Of a DNA stretch of 64,000 nt, positions 43,943 through 52,024 are shown piece by piece. A program made the translations under genes and the position numbers. The stretch comes from Dehalococcoidia bacterium. Its GTDB lineage: Bacteria > Chloroflexota > Dehalococcoidia > UBA2979. Location of the stretch: the NCBI GenBank assembly GCA_009379925.1, contig WHSU01000002.1, positions 62,001 to 126,000 of the forward strand, written 5' to 3'. Position 1 is the stretch's first letter; every line of letters starts with the position of its first letter. The notes under the pieces were generated by a model that was given only the letters and a program-made list of their open reading frames with translations, did no database searches and had not been told where the DNA came from.

Positions 43943-44259
43943 CTACAGCCGGCGACGCTCGATGTCGCGGCGGAGTCTGATCACGACGTACGTGAGGATG
44001 CCGAAGTACGCCGCGGTGCGGATCAGGGCCGCAACGGCTACCACTTCGCCGACCGATCGGTCCCCGCCGAACGTCAACTGTTCGGCCACACGGTCGACGG
44101 CCGCCCCCCATAGCGGTGCGCCCAGCACCGGCCAGAGCGCGAACACCGCGATGAGGCCCAGGAAGGCACGATTACCAGATGCTCGATAGGCGCGCCACGA
44201 GAGGTAACCGACCAGCCCGGCGGCCGCGCCAGCTCCGAAGTCAGGCCCAGGAGGTTCAT
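43943..44259 (-). pseudogene. Small membrane protein, paralogue of upstream gene, frameshifted
   Basis: ATG 44259 overlaps the upstream stop (ATGA), so this is the intended start, and it reads MNLLGLTSEL and then a non-hydrophobic sequence. Hydrophobic coding is in another frame from about 44235: AGLVGYLSWRAYRASGNRAFL, LIAVFALWPVLGAPL, AALIRTAAYFGILTYVVIRL, then RRDIERRRL and a stop at 43943. That frame has no start codon of its own. A one-base indel near 44225-44245 is the simplest explanation. The AFL-L-AV-LWPV segment matches the upstream paralogue. Confidence 0.6.
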
Positions 44260-44525
44260 CGCTCCATACGCTCTCGCAGCAGCATGTGGATGAAGGCCGC
44301 CACCAGCAATGCACCGCTCGCATCCATCAGAGAGCGCGCTAGATCCCGCGGCGGCGCCCCGGACAGCAGAATGCTGGACATGACCGGCCACAGCAGCACT
44401 GCGACGAGGAGCACCAGAAACGCTGGACGTCTCGTTGCCGCGAAGGCATGCAGAGACGCGCCCAGGAACGCGGCCGCCGGGAGGATTCCAACGAACACGA
44501 ACAACAAGCCTGACAGGAGGTCCAT
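44256..44525 (-). CDS. Small three-helix membrane protein
   Basis: 89 residues: helices at about 3-28 (LLSGLLFVFVGILPAAAFLGASL), 35-55 (AFLVLLVAVLLWPVMSSILL) and 67-83 (ASGALLVAAFIHMLL), with a basic end RERMER. No family recognised. The ATG has no Shine-Dalgarno site, but TAGGGT ends seven bases upstream. Divergent from proS, whose own start shows the same arrangement. Confidence 0.6.
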   Translation of the reverse strand: MDLLSGLLFVFVGILPAAAFLGASLHAFAATRRPAFLVLLVAVLLWPVMSSILLSGAPPRDLARSLMDASGALLVAAFIHMLLRERMER

Positions 44526-44532
44526 CGCCCCG

Positions 44533-44538
44533 ACCCTA
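44533..44538 (-). promoter_or_regulatory. Candidate -10 box for leaderless mRNA of the 44525 gene
   Basis: TAGGGT on the minus strand, seven bases before the ATG at 44525. Confidence 0.45.
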
Positions 44539-44606
44539 GCCGCGCTGCTCCCCGCCTGTCGACCGGGCACTGTCACTCGAGGCGTGCGCGTCTGGTGGAC
44601 CGGCCA

Positions 44607-44612
44607 TAGACT
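44607..44612 (+). promoter_or_regulatory. Candidate -10 box for leaderless proS mRNA
   Basis: TAGACT with exactly six bases to the ATG at 44619 and no ribosome site between them. The -35 region has no good match. Confidence 0.5.
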
Positions 44613-44618
44613 CCGGCC

Positions 44619-46424
44619 ATGCGCATGAGCAGGGCCTTCGGCAATACCCTCCGCGAAGTACCGGGGGAAGCGGACACCGCCAGCCACCAGCTGCTGCTGC
44701 GGGCGGGGTTCGTCGACCAGTTGATGGCGGGCGTCTACTCGTGGATGCCGCTCGGCTGGCGTACTAAGCGCCGCGTCGAGGCGATCATCCGCGAGGAGAT
44801 GGACGCCGCCGGCGCGCAGGAGGTACACCTGCCCGCGCTCCAGCCGGTCGAGCTGTGGGAGCAGTCCGGCCGCAAGCAGGCCCTGGGCGAGGTGCTCTTC
44901 CAGCTCATGGACCGGCGCGAGCGCGGCCTCGCCCTGGGACCCACGCACGAGGAGGTGGCGACCCGCCTCTTCGCCGACCACACCTCGTCCTACCGCGACC
45001 TCCCGGTGACGCTGTACCAGGTCCAGACGAAGTTCCGGGACGAGGCCCGCCCGCGGGGCGGGCTGGTGCGCGTGCGCGAGTTCACGATGAAGGACGCCTA
45101 CTCCTTCGACGCCGACGACGCCGGCCTCGATGAGTCTTACCGCGCGATGTTCGAGGCGTACCGGCGCATCTTCGACCGCTGCGGCGTGCCGACCGTGCCC
45201 GTGGAGGCGGACTCGGGCGCCATTGGCGGGAAGGGGTCGCAGGAGTTCATCTTCCTGACCGACACCGGCGAGGACACGATCGTCCTCTGCGACACCTGTG
45301 ACTACGCGGCGAACACGGAGAAGGCGGAGTTCATCCGCCCGCCCGCGGCGCCCGAGGATCCGCTGCCCCTCGAGCCGGTCGACACTCCCGGCGCCACCAC
45401 CATCGAGGCGCTGGCAGCGCTGCTCGACGTCCCGGCGGCGAAGACCGCGAAGGCCGTCTTCTTCATGGCGATGGCTAGGCCGGGCGCGGCCTCGCACCCC
45501 GCCGCCTCGGCTGTTGCGGCGGCGAGCGCTGAACGCGACACGCCGGTCTTCGCGGTCGTGCGCGGCGACCTCGAGGTCAACGAGATCAAGCTCTCGAACG
45601 CCCTCGACGGCCGCGCGCTGCGGCCGATGACCGACGCCGAGGTGAGCGAGCACGGCCTGGTCGCCGGCTACGCCTCGCCCATCGATGCGCCGTCGCACGT
45701 GCTGGTGGTGGCCGACCTCAGCATCCCGGACTCGCCGAACCTCGTGGCCGGCGCGAACCAGGAGGGCACGCACCTCCGCAACGTGAACTACGGCCGCGAC
45801 TGGACGGCGGCCATCGTCGCGGACATCGCGCTGGCACAGGCCGGCCACCGCTGCCCTCGATGCGCCGAGGGCGAAGCGGGGGGCACGTTGCGCACCGCGC
45901 GAGGCATCGAGATGGGGCACGTCTTCCGCCTCGACTACACGTACACGAAGCCGATGGACGTCACGGTGTCCGGTGCGGACGGGCAGCAGGTGACGCCGAC
46001 CATGGGCTGCTACGGCATCGGGCTCGACCGTCTCGTGGCCGCCGCGGTCGAGCAGCACCACGACGAGCGCGGCATCACCTGGCCCGCCTCGATCGCCCCG
46101 TACGACGTACACCTGGTGGGCCTCGGCCTCACGCGCGACGCCGAGGTGGCCGCGGACGCCGAGCGTCTCTACGAAGAGCTGCGCGCGGCGGGCCTCGATG
46201 TGCTCTTCGACGACCGCGACGAGTCGCCCGGCGTGAAGTTCAACGACGCGGACCTCATCGGCATCCCCATGCGCCTCACCGTCTCCTCGCGCAACCACAA
46301 GGCCGGGGTGGTCGAGGTGCAGCGCCGCGCCGAGGGTGAGGCGGAGCAGGTGGCCAGGGGTGAAGTGGTGGCACGGCTTCCGTCAGCCGCTTCGGGCGGA
46401 GCGGCGCCAACTCATATGCAGTAG
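44619..46424 (+). CDS. proS: Prolyl-tRNA synthetase (bacterial type with editing domain)
   Basis: 601 residues, usual length for the bacterial type. Class II motif 1 region LLLRAGFVDQLMAGVYSWMPLGWR, motif 2 TKFRDEARPRGGLVRVREFTMKDAYSF, editing (INS) insertion at about 225-395, motif 3 MGCYGIGLDRLVAAAVEQ, and C-terminal anticodon-binding domain (APYDVHLVGLG, LDVLFDDRDESPGVKFNDADLIGIP). The insertion contains an Ala-rich loop (PGAASHPAASAVAAAS). ATG 44619 appears to be leaderless; an ATG at 44625 follows immediately. Confidence 0.97.
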   Translation: MRMSRAFGNTLREVPGEADTASHQLLLRAGFVDQLMAGVYSWMPLGWRTKRRVEAIIREEMDAAGAQEVHLPALQPVELWEQSGRKQALGEVLFQLMDRRERGLALGPTHEEVATRLFADHTSSYRDLPVTLYQVQTKFRDEARPRGGLVRVREFTMKDAYSFDADDAGLDESYRAMFEAYRRIFDRCGVPTVPVEADSGAIGGKGSQEFIFLTDTGEDTIVLCDTCDYAANTEKAEFIRPPAAPEDPLPLEPVDTPGATTIEALAALLDVPAAKTAKAVFFMAMARPGAASHPAASAVAAASAERDTPVFAVVRGDLEVNEIKLSNALDGRALRPMTDAEVSEHGLVAGYASPIDAPSHVLVVADLSIPDSPNLVAGANQEGTHLRNVNYGRDWTAAIVADIALAQAGHRCPRCAEGEAGGTLRTARGIEMGHVFRLDYTYTKPMDVTVSGADGQQVTPTMGCYGIGLDRLVAAAVEQHHDERGITWPASIAPYDVHLVGLGLTRDAEVAADAERLYEELRAAGLDVLFDDRDESPGVKFNDADLIGIPMRLTVSSRNHKAGVVEVQRRAEGEAEQVARGEVVARLPSAASGGAAPTHMQ

Positions 46425-46449
46425 GAAGCGGGCGCCGCGGACCGTCCGA

Positions 46450-46481
46450 CCGTAGGGCGAATGGCTTTTACGGCCCTACGG
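46450..46481. terminator. Stem-loop downstream of proS
   Basis: CCGTAGGGC (46450-46458) pairs with GCCCTACGG (46473-46481), 14-base loop. It is 25 bp after the proS stop; no U tract follows, so it could be a weak or Rho-assisted terminator. Confidence 0.45.
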
Positions 46482-46632
46482 AACATCCCAGGGTACCCAT
46501 CCCTCTGACGCCGGACGGCCACGGAGTTGGGCGTGGACGCTCAACCAGCCGACGGTGGCTCGTCGTGGACGCACCGACAGAGGTGGCGAGCCAGGTGGCT
46601 AGCAGCAGCAGGATGCCGAGGAGTGGCCGCAC
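46468..46632 (-). CDS. Possible small secreted peptide
   Basis: 54 codons from GTG 46632: a signal-like hydrophobic stretch (LLGILLLLATWLATSVGA) and a basic tail. GGGAG lies six bases before the GTG. No homologous family is recognised and the 3' end overlaps the proS hairpin. Otherwise the gap 46425-46732 holds only two stem-loops. Confidence 0.25.
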   Translation of the reverse strand: MRPLLGILLLLATWLATSVGASTTSHRRLVERPRPTPWPSGVRGMGTLGCSVGP

Positions 46633-46688
46633 GTCGGACTCCCATCCGCCCTCGGAGAGGGTATCCGGGAGTTCGCAAGTACGATGGG

Positions 46689-46726
46689 TGGACGTGTCTG
46701 GACGTCGGTACGACCAGACACGTCCA
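46689..46726. terminator. 13-bp perfect stem-loop downstream of the 46733 gene
   Basis: TGGACGTGTCTGG (46689-46701) and CCAGACACGTCCA (46714-46726); the centre adds three more pairs after one mismatch, closing on a four-base loop. It starts seven bases beyond the stop of the minus-strand gene. No U tract on either strand. Confidence 0.5.
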
Positions 46727-46732
46727 GCACCA

Positions 46733-47275
46733 TCAGGCGCTCCGGCGCTGAAGCATGAGCGTGGCCCCGAGGAATAGGGCACCGAGTGCAGCAAGAACCC
46801 ACGGTCCCTGGGCACCGCTAGTCGTACCGGCGAGCAATCCACCGGTTCCAGCTGCCCCCGGGCTCGGCGCAGTCGTCTCAACCGGCGCTACCGCATAGTT
46901 GTAGAGGTATGCGGTGCCACCCGGTTCGATCGTGAAGCGCTCAAACATCTCGTTGCCGTGCTCGTTGAAGAGCACGACCTCCGCACCAGCGCGTCCGCAG
47001 GCTTCAGGCTGACCGGCCGTCCCAAGCCGCAATGGGACATCACCTGGCTCGCTGATGCCGATCGTGGTGCACCTCACCCCATCGACGACGGCGGTCAGTG
47101 CCCCCTGATCGTCTCGAAAACCTTGGATGGCGTCGCGGTCCGAGTCTGGCGCGTAACCCGCGATGATCGTGAAGGCACCGGGATCATCCGATCCATCCTG
47201 GTGCGCGGTTACAGGCACAGCAAGGACCAGGCCTGCGAGCGACGCTGCGATGACCGAAATGGCTCGAAGCTTCAT
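46733..47275 (-). CDS. Cell-surface protein with signal peptide and C-terminal anchor, module B
   Basis: 180 residues. Signal peptide 1-24 (ending VTAH), one extracytoplasmic domain (about 55-130) and a C-terminal membrane helix (WVLAALGALFLGATLML) with basic end QRRSA, so it is displayed on the outside. The domain (GALTAVVDGVRCTTIG, QPEACGRAG, MFERFTIEPGGTAYLYNYA) is clearly related to part of the secreted protein at 50578-51876; two conserved cysteines may form a disulfide. ATG follows AGGAG. Function unknown. The neighbouring gene encodes a secreted metzincin-like protease. Confidence 0.65.
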   Translation of the reverse strand: MKLRAISVIAASLAGLVLAVPVTAHQDGSDDPGAFTIIAGYAPDSDRDAIQGFRDDQGALTAVVDGVRCTTIGISEPGDVPLRLGTAGQPEACGRAGAEVVLFNEHGNEMFERFTIEPGGTAYLYNYAVAPVETTAPSPGAAGTGGLLAGTTSGAQGPWVLAALGALFLGATLMLQRRSA

Positions 47276-47308
47276 GTAAGTCTCCTGTCTCTCCCGGCGA
47301 TCGCCGAT

Positions 47309-47987
47309 CTACCAATTGTTGCGGGAGATCACGGCGTTCCGCTCGTTCGTCGTCGCCGTGTAGTTCTCGCCATGATCCGGGCAGGCACCACCGTGCGTCC
47401 CGTTGGTCATTAACGGGTAGTAAGTACTACCGCTGTACCAGCACGTGTGGCTAGTGTCCCCTAGCTTGAGCGCGTGAGCTTGCTCATGGCGCCCGATGTG
47501 GAGCAGGTCGGCTGCGGAGAACGAATGCCCCGTGCTTACAGTTACGACGTAAACGGTCCGGCCGTTCTCACCACCGCAGTTGCTGATGTTCCCCGATCCG
47601 CCGGCGTCGTAGTAGATTCGCCCACGCGCCATGCGTCGGGAAGGAGCAATTCTCGCCATTGATCGTGACCACGGATCCTTCGTCGGCGAAGACCGTGCAA
47701 GCGTAAGTGTTTCCGCAACCGCTGATCCCGAAGCCGTCTCCATCGCTCCACAACTGTAGCGTTCCGGTCCAGCTGTTCCAGGTGTCAGCTGTCCCATCCG
47801 AGTCGACGTTTGTATTCACATCGATGATCACTCCGCCGTTCGGCATGCCCGGCGCGCCGTAGTTGACCGGCGTATAATCCGACGTGGCGCTCGCTTCCGG
47901 AAGCACTGCGAGCGCCAAGGCTCCAACGAGGAACATAGCGCCTACGAGTCTCGTGGCCTTCACGGCCAGCCCATGCGCTGCTAGCAT
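47309..47987 (-). pseudogene. Secreted metzincin-like zinc protease, frameshifted
   Basis: A signal peptide (LVGAMFLVGALALAVLPEASA) and the first half (NTNVDSDGTADTWNSWTG, CGNTYACTVF) are in one frame, and the rest (RGRIYYDAGGSGNISNCGG and on to ISRNNW) in another; a one-base indel near 47615-47640 would join them. The second part has HEQAHALKLGDTSH, a variant of HExxHxxGxxH/D with Lys for Gly and Asp at the third ligand, as in snapalysins, followed by STYYPLMTNG as a Met-turn. Start is uncertain: ATG 47987 or GTG 47963. The region has lower GC than its surroundings, which suggests transfer. Confidence 0.65.
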
Positions 47988-48199
47988 CTCTATGCTTTTC
48001 AAGGCTTGGGGCTGGTGGGCATCTGACCGTGGCCACCGGCCCCTCTGCTTTCCGGCTCCGTCCGGTGGCAACGCCTCCTTCCCTGTGCGCCTTTCAGGCC
48101 GAAGCCGTGGCTAAGCCTATGCCCGGGGAGGCGCGAAACCGCCGACCTGCAAGGCCAAAACGCAGTACTTGTACGTGGATATGCGTAAGACTGCGTGCA

Positions 48200-48442
48200 T
48201 CACGTGGCGTCGCCCTCACGAATGCCACAGCAGTCATGGTGAAGCGTCCCCCGTCGCACCATGTCGGTGAAGCCGAGGAATCCGCATCGGCGATAGATCC
48301 TGGCGAGGTGCCCCTCCACGGTCCGACGGCTCAATCCGAGCGACAGTGCGATTTCCTTGGTCGTCGCGCCGTCGATAGCCGCGTAGAAGACCTGGCGTTG
48401 GGTACGAGTGAGCAGCTCGATCGGAATGTGCTCAACTGTCAA
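48200..48442 (-). CDS. Small LuxR-type HTH protein
   Basis: 80 residues from TTG 48442, or 116 from 48550 with a Pro/Arg-rich extension. The whole protein is a LuxR/GerE DNA-binding domain: LTRTQRQVFYAAIDGATTKEIALSLGLSRRTVEGHLARIYRRCGF. No sensor domain and no membrane segment. It may be a stand-alone regulator or a remnant of a larger one. It is encoded divergently from nusA, with about 320 bp between the starts. The gap 48072-48199 shows nothing. Confidence 0.6.
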   Translation of the reverse strand: MTVEHIPIELLTRTQRQVFYAAIDGATTKEIALSLGLSRRTVEGHLARIYRRCGFLGFTDMVRRGTLHHDCCGIREGDAT

Positions 48443-48620
48443 GGCTGGACCCCTTCCCCTGCGCGGATCAGGGAAGCTACGTAGGAAGCGCCGAGGGGGG
48501 GCCGGTCCGCGCGCGGGCCCCGGCGCGGAACGCACTCTAGCACATTCCATCTCGCTCGTGATGTCCCGTATGCACCCGGGGCGTCCCAGACTCGCGCATG
48601 CTCACTCGAGCGCGATCCCC

Positions 48621-48649
48621 TTGAGACCCTCCCCGCCGGGTGCTAGGAT
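48621..48649 (+). promoter_or_regulatory. nusA promoter
   Basis: TTGAGA (48621-48626), 17-bp spacer, TAGGAT (48644-48649). Good sigma-70-type spacing; predicted start near 48656, giving a leader of about 108 nt to the nusA ATG. Confidence 0.7.
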
Positions 48650-48665
48650 CGGGGCTGACCAGCGC

Positions 48666-48704
48666 CTCACTTGTGAGACGCGGGCCCCCGGGCCCGCGTT
48701 TTTT
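48666..48704 (+). terminator. Intrinsic terminator in the nusA leader (attenuator)
   Basis: A small hairpin CTCAC-TT-GTGAG (48666-48677) is followed by ACGCGGGCCC (48678-48687) pairing with GGGCCCGCGT (48690-48699) and a run of six T (48699-48704). It lies between promoter and nusA, so nusA expression needs read-through. Confidence 0.75.
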
Positions 48705-48763
48705 GTTGGAGGCCCGTCCCCACCGCCTCGGCGGGTGCGGGCGCGCCGAGGACTACCGCACCC

Positions 48764-50440
48764 ATGAAGAACGACTTCGTCATCGCCATCACACAGCTCT
48801 CCGCGGAGAAGAACCTGGACGCGGACACGGTGTTCGCCGCCGTGGAGTCCGCCATGGCCTCCGCGTTCAAGAAGGACGAGTTGCAGTACGCCGAGGTCGA
48901 GACCTCGATCGACCGCGACACCGGGGACATCCAGGCCTGGCGGGTCTACGAGGTCCTCGACGACGACGAGATCGAGGACGACGAGATCCAGGTCTCGCCC
49001 GAGCGCGCGCGAGCCATGGGCCACGGCAGCGCCCAGGTGGGTGACCGCATCCGCGAACCCATCGAGGCCACGCCCAGCACGGGGCGCATCGCCGCGCAGA
49101 CCGCGAAGCAGGTGGTGCTACAACGGCTGCGCGAGGCGGAACGCGACTCGGTCTACGAGGACTTCACCGGCAAAGAGGGCGCGCTGGTCTCCGGCACCGT
49201 GCTCCGAGTGGAGGGCGGCCGGCGCCAGGTCATCCTGGACCTGGGGCGCACGGAGGCGGTGCTGCCGGCATCCGAGCAGGTGCGGCCGGAGCACTACCGC
49301 GTGGGCCAGCGACTGCGGGTCTACGTGAAGGAGGTCTACAAGGCCTCGAAGGGCCCGCAGGTCGTCGTCTCCCGCGCCACGCCCGAACTGGTACGCCGGC
49401 TCTTCGAACTGGAGGTGCCGGAGGTCGGCCGCGGAGCGGTCGAGGTGATGGGCATCGCCCGCGAGCCCGGCTACCGCACGAAGGTCGCCGTCGTGTCGCG
49501 TCAGAGCGGCATCGACCCCATCGGTGCGACGGTGGGGATGCGCGGCGCGCGCATCCAGAACATCGTGAACGAACTGGGCGGCGAGCGCGTCGACCTGATC
49601 CGCTGGGACCCGAACGAGCTGGCGTTCGTCGCCAACGCGCTCAGCCCCGCGGAAGTCGTCTCGATCCGCCTCGATGAGGACGAGAACACGGCCTTCCTCG
49701 CGGTGCCGGACAAGCAGCTCAGCCTGGCCATCGGCAAAGAGGGGCAGAACGCGCGGCTGGCGGCCAAGCTGACCGGCCGGCGCATCGACATCCGGCCGGA
49801 GTCCGCGCTGATCAAGGCCGGCGAGGACCTCTACCCGCCGCCGGAGCCGAACATGGAGGCGGTGCTGCTACCGGAGCGCCCCGGCCTGCCGAGCATCGAG
49901 CAGCCGCTGCCCCCGCCCGGCGAGATGGCGCCGTCGCAGGCGGCGTGGTCCCGCCCCGGCCTGCCGAACGAGGGCACGCCCCTCGCCCCCGCGCCACAGC
50001 GCGTCGCGCCGGAGCCCGAGGAGGCGGAGGTGCGCCTCACCCCGGAGCAGGAGGTGCTGGCAGCCTTCTCGGAGGAGGAGCCGGACGAGACGCCGGAGCC
50101 GGAGGAGGAGCGCGCCCCGGCGCCCGCCGCTCGGACGCCCGCGCAGACGCGCACGGAACCTGGCGGGCTGCGCTTCGCGGAGGAGATCCGCGAGCTCCAG
50201 CGCGACGAGACGGAGGACGAGGAGGCCGGCCGCCGCCGTCGCCCCGGCGGTGGTGGCGGTGGCCCGCAGCGCCGCCGTGGTGGCGCGCCCGCTCGCCAGA
50301 CGCCCGCGGCCCGGCAGCCGGCCGCCCGCCCTGGCCGTCGCGTACGCCTCGACGAACTCGACGAAGACGAGATCGAAGCGGCGCTGCACGGCGACGACCT
50401 GCTGGAGGACGAGGACGAGTTCGAGGACGACGAGGAGTAG
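48764..50440 (+). CDS. nusA: Transcription termination/antitermination protein NusA
   Basis: 558 residues. N-terminal RNA polymerase-binding domain (MKNDFVIAITQLSAEKNLD), S1 domain (about 135-200), KH1 and KH2 (KVAVVSRQSGIDPIGATVGMRG; LSLAIGKEGQNARLAAKLTG). After about residue 350 comes an unusual tail of some 200 residues: Pro/Glu-rich, then Gly/Arg-rich (RRRPGGGGGGPQRRRGG), ending in an acidic block (LDELDEDEIEA, EDEDEFEDDEE). rimP, which normally precedes nusA, is absent. A promoter with an attenuator-like terminator lies upstream. Confidence 0.97.
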   Translation: MKNDFVIAITQLSAEKNLDADTVFAAVESAMASAFKKDELQYAEVETSIDRDTGDIQAWRVYEVLDDDEIEDDEIQVSPERARAMGHGSAQVGDRIREPIEATPSTGRIAAQTAKQVVLQRLREAERDSVYEDFTGKEGALVSGTVLRVEGGRRQVILDLGRTEAVLPASEQVRPEHYRVGQRLRVYVKEVYKASKGPQVVVSRATPELVRRLFELEVPEVGRGAVEVMGIAREPGYRTKVAVVSRQSGIDPIGATVGMRGARIQNIVNELGGERVDLIRWDPNELAFVANALSPAEVVSIRLDEDENTAFLAVPDKQLSLAIGKEGQNARLAAKLTGRRIDIRPESALIKAGEDLYPPPEPNMEAVLLPERPGLPSIEQPLPPPGEMAPSQAAWSRPGLPNEGTPLAPAPQRVAPEPEEAEVRLTPEQEVLAAFSEEEPDETPEPEEERAPAPAARTPAQTRTEPGGLRFAEEIRELQRDETEDEEAGRRRRPGGGGGGPQRRRGGAPARQTPAARQPAARPGRRVRLDELDEDEIEAALHGDDLLEDEDEFEDDEE

Positions 50441-50470
50441 CGCGTCACCCTCGCCGGCACTCGAACGCCG

Positions 50471-50510
50471 AACGGGCGGGGTCTTACGACCCCGCCCGTT
50501 TTGTTTGTGA
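50471..50510 (+). terminator. Intrinsic terminator after nusA
   Basis: 13-bp stem AACGGGCGGGGTC (50471-50483) with GACCCCGCCCGTT (50488-50500), loop TTAC, then a T-rich tail with G interruptions. It separates nusA from the convergent gene at 50578. Confidence 0.85.
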
Positions 50511-50577
50511 CGATGCCAGCGCTACAGCCGGTTCGGCCTCGTTGTTTGGCCCGTGCCCGGCAGGCGAACGGAGGCGG

Positions 50578-51876
50578 CTACGCGCACCACGTCGCGCCGC
50601 TCACGCGCCAGTTGCCTGCGACGCGCTCTGCCTGGAGCACAGCGACAACGCGACCATCGTCCGCGACCAACTCCCATACGATGCGGGAGTCGGACGTGAC
50701 GACTTCGACCGGTGTGCCGGAGGGGAGGTCGAGACTCTCGCTCCCAAGATGCCCTTCCAATGCCAGCTCGGGCGTCGCGTAGCCGAAGGCGCCACCGTAG
50801 TCGATCACGACCGAGTTCACATCGCCGGGGCAGTCCAGGCGCCGTGTGTCGCCTGGAGGCGGTGGTGCGCAACGGAGGAGCAGCGGCTGTGCCGCGATCT
50901 GCTCGCCGACCTCGGCAGCCCATGCGGCATTCACGAACGCCGGTGCGCCGAGGATGTGTCCGAGGAAACGCCCGTCCTGAGTCAACCACACCGACGCGAG
51001 GTCACACCCGTCCAGCGTCGCGGCTTCGGCGAGGGCATCGACGGCGCCGCCGGTCCACTGCACCAGGGACACCCCGCCCTGTTTCGCGACGGGGCCTACC
51101 ACCGCGGACTGCGTGTACACCGGGCCGGCGAGCTTCTCGCCCGGCTTGCCGGCCTCGTCGCCGACGACCGTGACAGCGAAGCCATCGTGGTTGAAGTTGC
51201 AGACGTCCGCGTTCGGCAGCTGGTCGGTCGGGACGGTCACCTCAAACGAGCCGATCTCATCGGTGGTAATGGGAGACCCGGGGATCTCCCCGGCCGTGTG
51301 CTGCCCCACCTCCTGGATGAGCACGTGGATTATCAGGCCGGGCGTAAGCCCCGCCGCCTCGATGGTGATGTCGGTGCATGGTCCGCTGGAGCGCGCCTCG
51401 AGGGTCGGTCCGACGCTGGGCGCCGGCAGCATGCCGCCGGTGTGCGGTGGGCCGGGAGCGAAGTTCATGAGTTCGTAAAGCCCGCCGGACTCGAACACTG
51501 CCCGCTCGAACAAAGGGACGCCGTCGCCCCGCTCGAATGTGATTGCCCCGCCGGACGCGTGGCAGGCATCCGGCTGGTCTCCACCTCCGAGCTGCGTCTC
51601 AATGCGGACCGGGGTGGGGGCCGAGTCCTCGAAGGTGAGCGTCTCGCACTCGACGCCATTGACGAGGACCGTGAGGGCGCCGAGGGTGTCCTGCGCGAGG
51701 CTGTTGACCTCGCCTTCGTGGGTGATCACGAGGGTCATGGACAGGACGGCCAGTGGCGACTCGTCCTCCGGCTGCTGGGCAGCGACGGGGACGCCGGTGA
51801 GCATGGCGGCCATTAGTGCCGTGAGGGCGCACAGGCCAGAGACGGCGGCGCGCTGTCTTCGCATCGGAAGAGGCAT
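50578..51876 (-). CDS. Secreted multi-module protein (modules B and A), unknown
   Basis: 432 residues. Signal peptide 1-34 (ending VAAQ). Module B at about 66-140 (GALTVLVNGVECETLT, QPDACHASGG, LFERAVFESGG) is shared with the protein at 46733-47275. A middle domain (about 155-245) has CTDITIEAAGLTPG and QLPNADVCNFNHDGF. Module A at 268-336 (SVWLTQDGRFLGHILGAPAF) is shared with the protein at 17605-18467. A C-terminal beta-rich domain ends in SGATWCA. ATG 51876 follows GGAGGACAG. It lies antisense between nusA and ylxR, interrupting what is usually one operon. No family recognised. Confidence 0.7.
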   Translation of the reverse strand: MPLPMRRQRAAVSGLCALTALMAAMLTGVPVAAQQPEDESPLAVLSMTLVITHEGEVNSLAQDTLGALTVLVNGVECETLTFEDSAPTPVRIETQLGGGDQPDACHASGGAITFERGDGVPLFERAVFESGGLYELMNFAPGPPHTGGMLPAPSVGPTLEARSSGPCTDITIEAAGLTPGLIIHVLIQEVGQHTAGEIPGSPITTDEIGSFEVTVPTDQLPNADVCNFNHDGFAVTVVGDEAGKPGEKLAGPVYTQSAVVGPVAKQGGVSLVQWTGGAVDALAEAATLDGCDLASVWLTQDGRFLGHILGAPAFVNAAWAAEVGEQIAAQPLLLRCAPPPPGDTRRLDCPGDVNSVVIDYGGAFGYATPELALEGHLGSESLDLPSGTPVEVVTSDSRIVWELVADDGRVVAVLQAERVAGNWRVSGATWCA

Positions 51877-51987
51877 GAGTCTGTCCTCCAGCGGCGTGCG
51901 GACTCTAGCACGCGAAAACACCTCGACGCTCACGATTGCGCTTCCGAGAGCACGAATGGTCGCGCGGGCTTGCTCACAGAGAGCGCG

Positions 51988-52016
51988 TTGAGGGGTCGGG
52001 GGCGAGGTGTTATCAT
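51988..52016 (+). promoter_or_regulatory. ylxR-infB promoter
   Basis: TTGAGG (51988-51993), 17-bp spacer, TATCAT (52011-52016). Predicted start near 52023. The stretch 51877-52204 contains this promoter and the leader terminator but no gene. Confidence 0.7.
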
Positions 52017-52024
52017 CGATGTGT

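Noticed and set aside
44526-44618. T-box leader for proS
   Set aside because: The gap is only 93 bp, has no T-box sequence or terminator, and the -10 box abuts the start codon.
44256-46298. A 680-codon open frame on the minus strand across proS
   Set aside because: It is the shadow of proS in a GC-rich sequence; only its last 90 codons, a separate small membrane protein, look like protein.
46425-46732. Possible riboswitch or small RNA between proS and the surface protein gene
   Set aside because: Only two simple stem-loops are visible; no known RNA motif or promoter.
49945-51816. A 623-codon plus-strand open frame through the end of nusA and across the 50578 gene
   Set aside because: It lacks protein-like composition, runs through the nusA terminator and is opposite a gene with signal peptide and recognisable modules.
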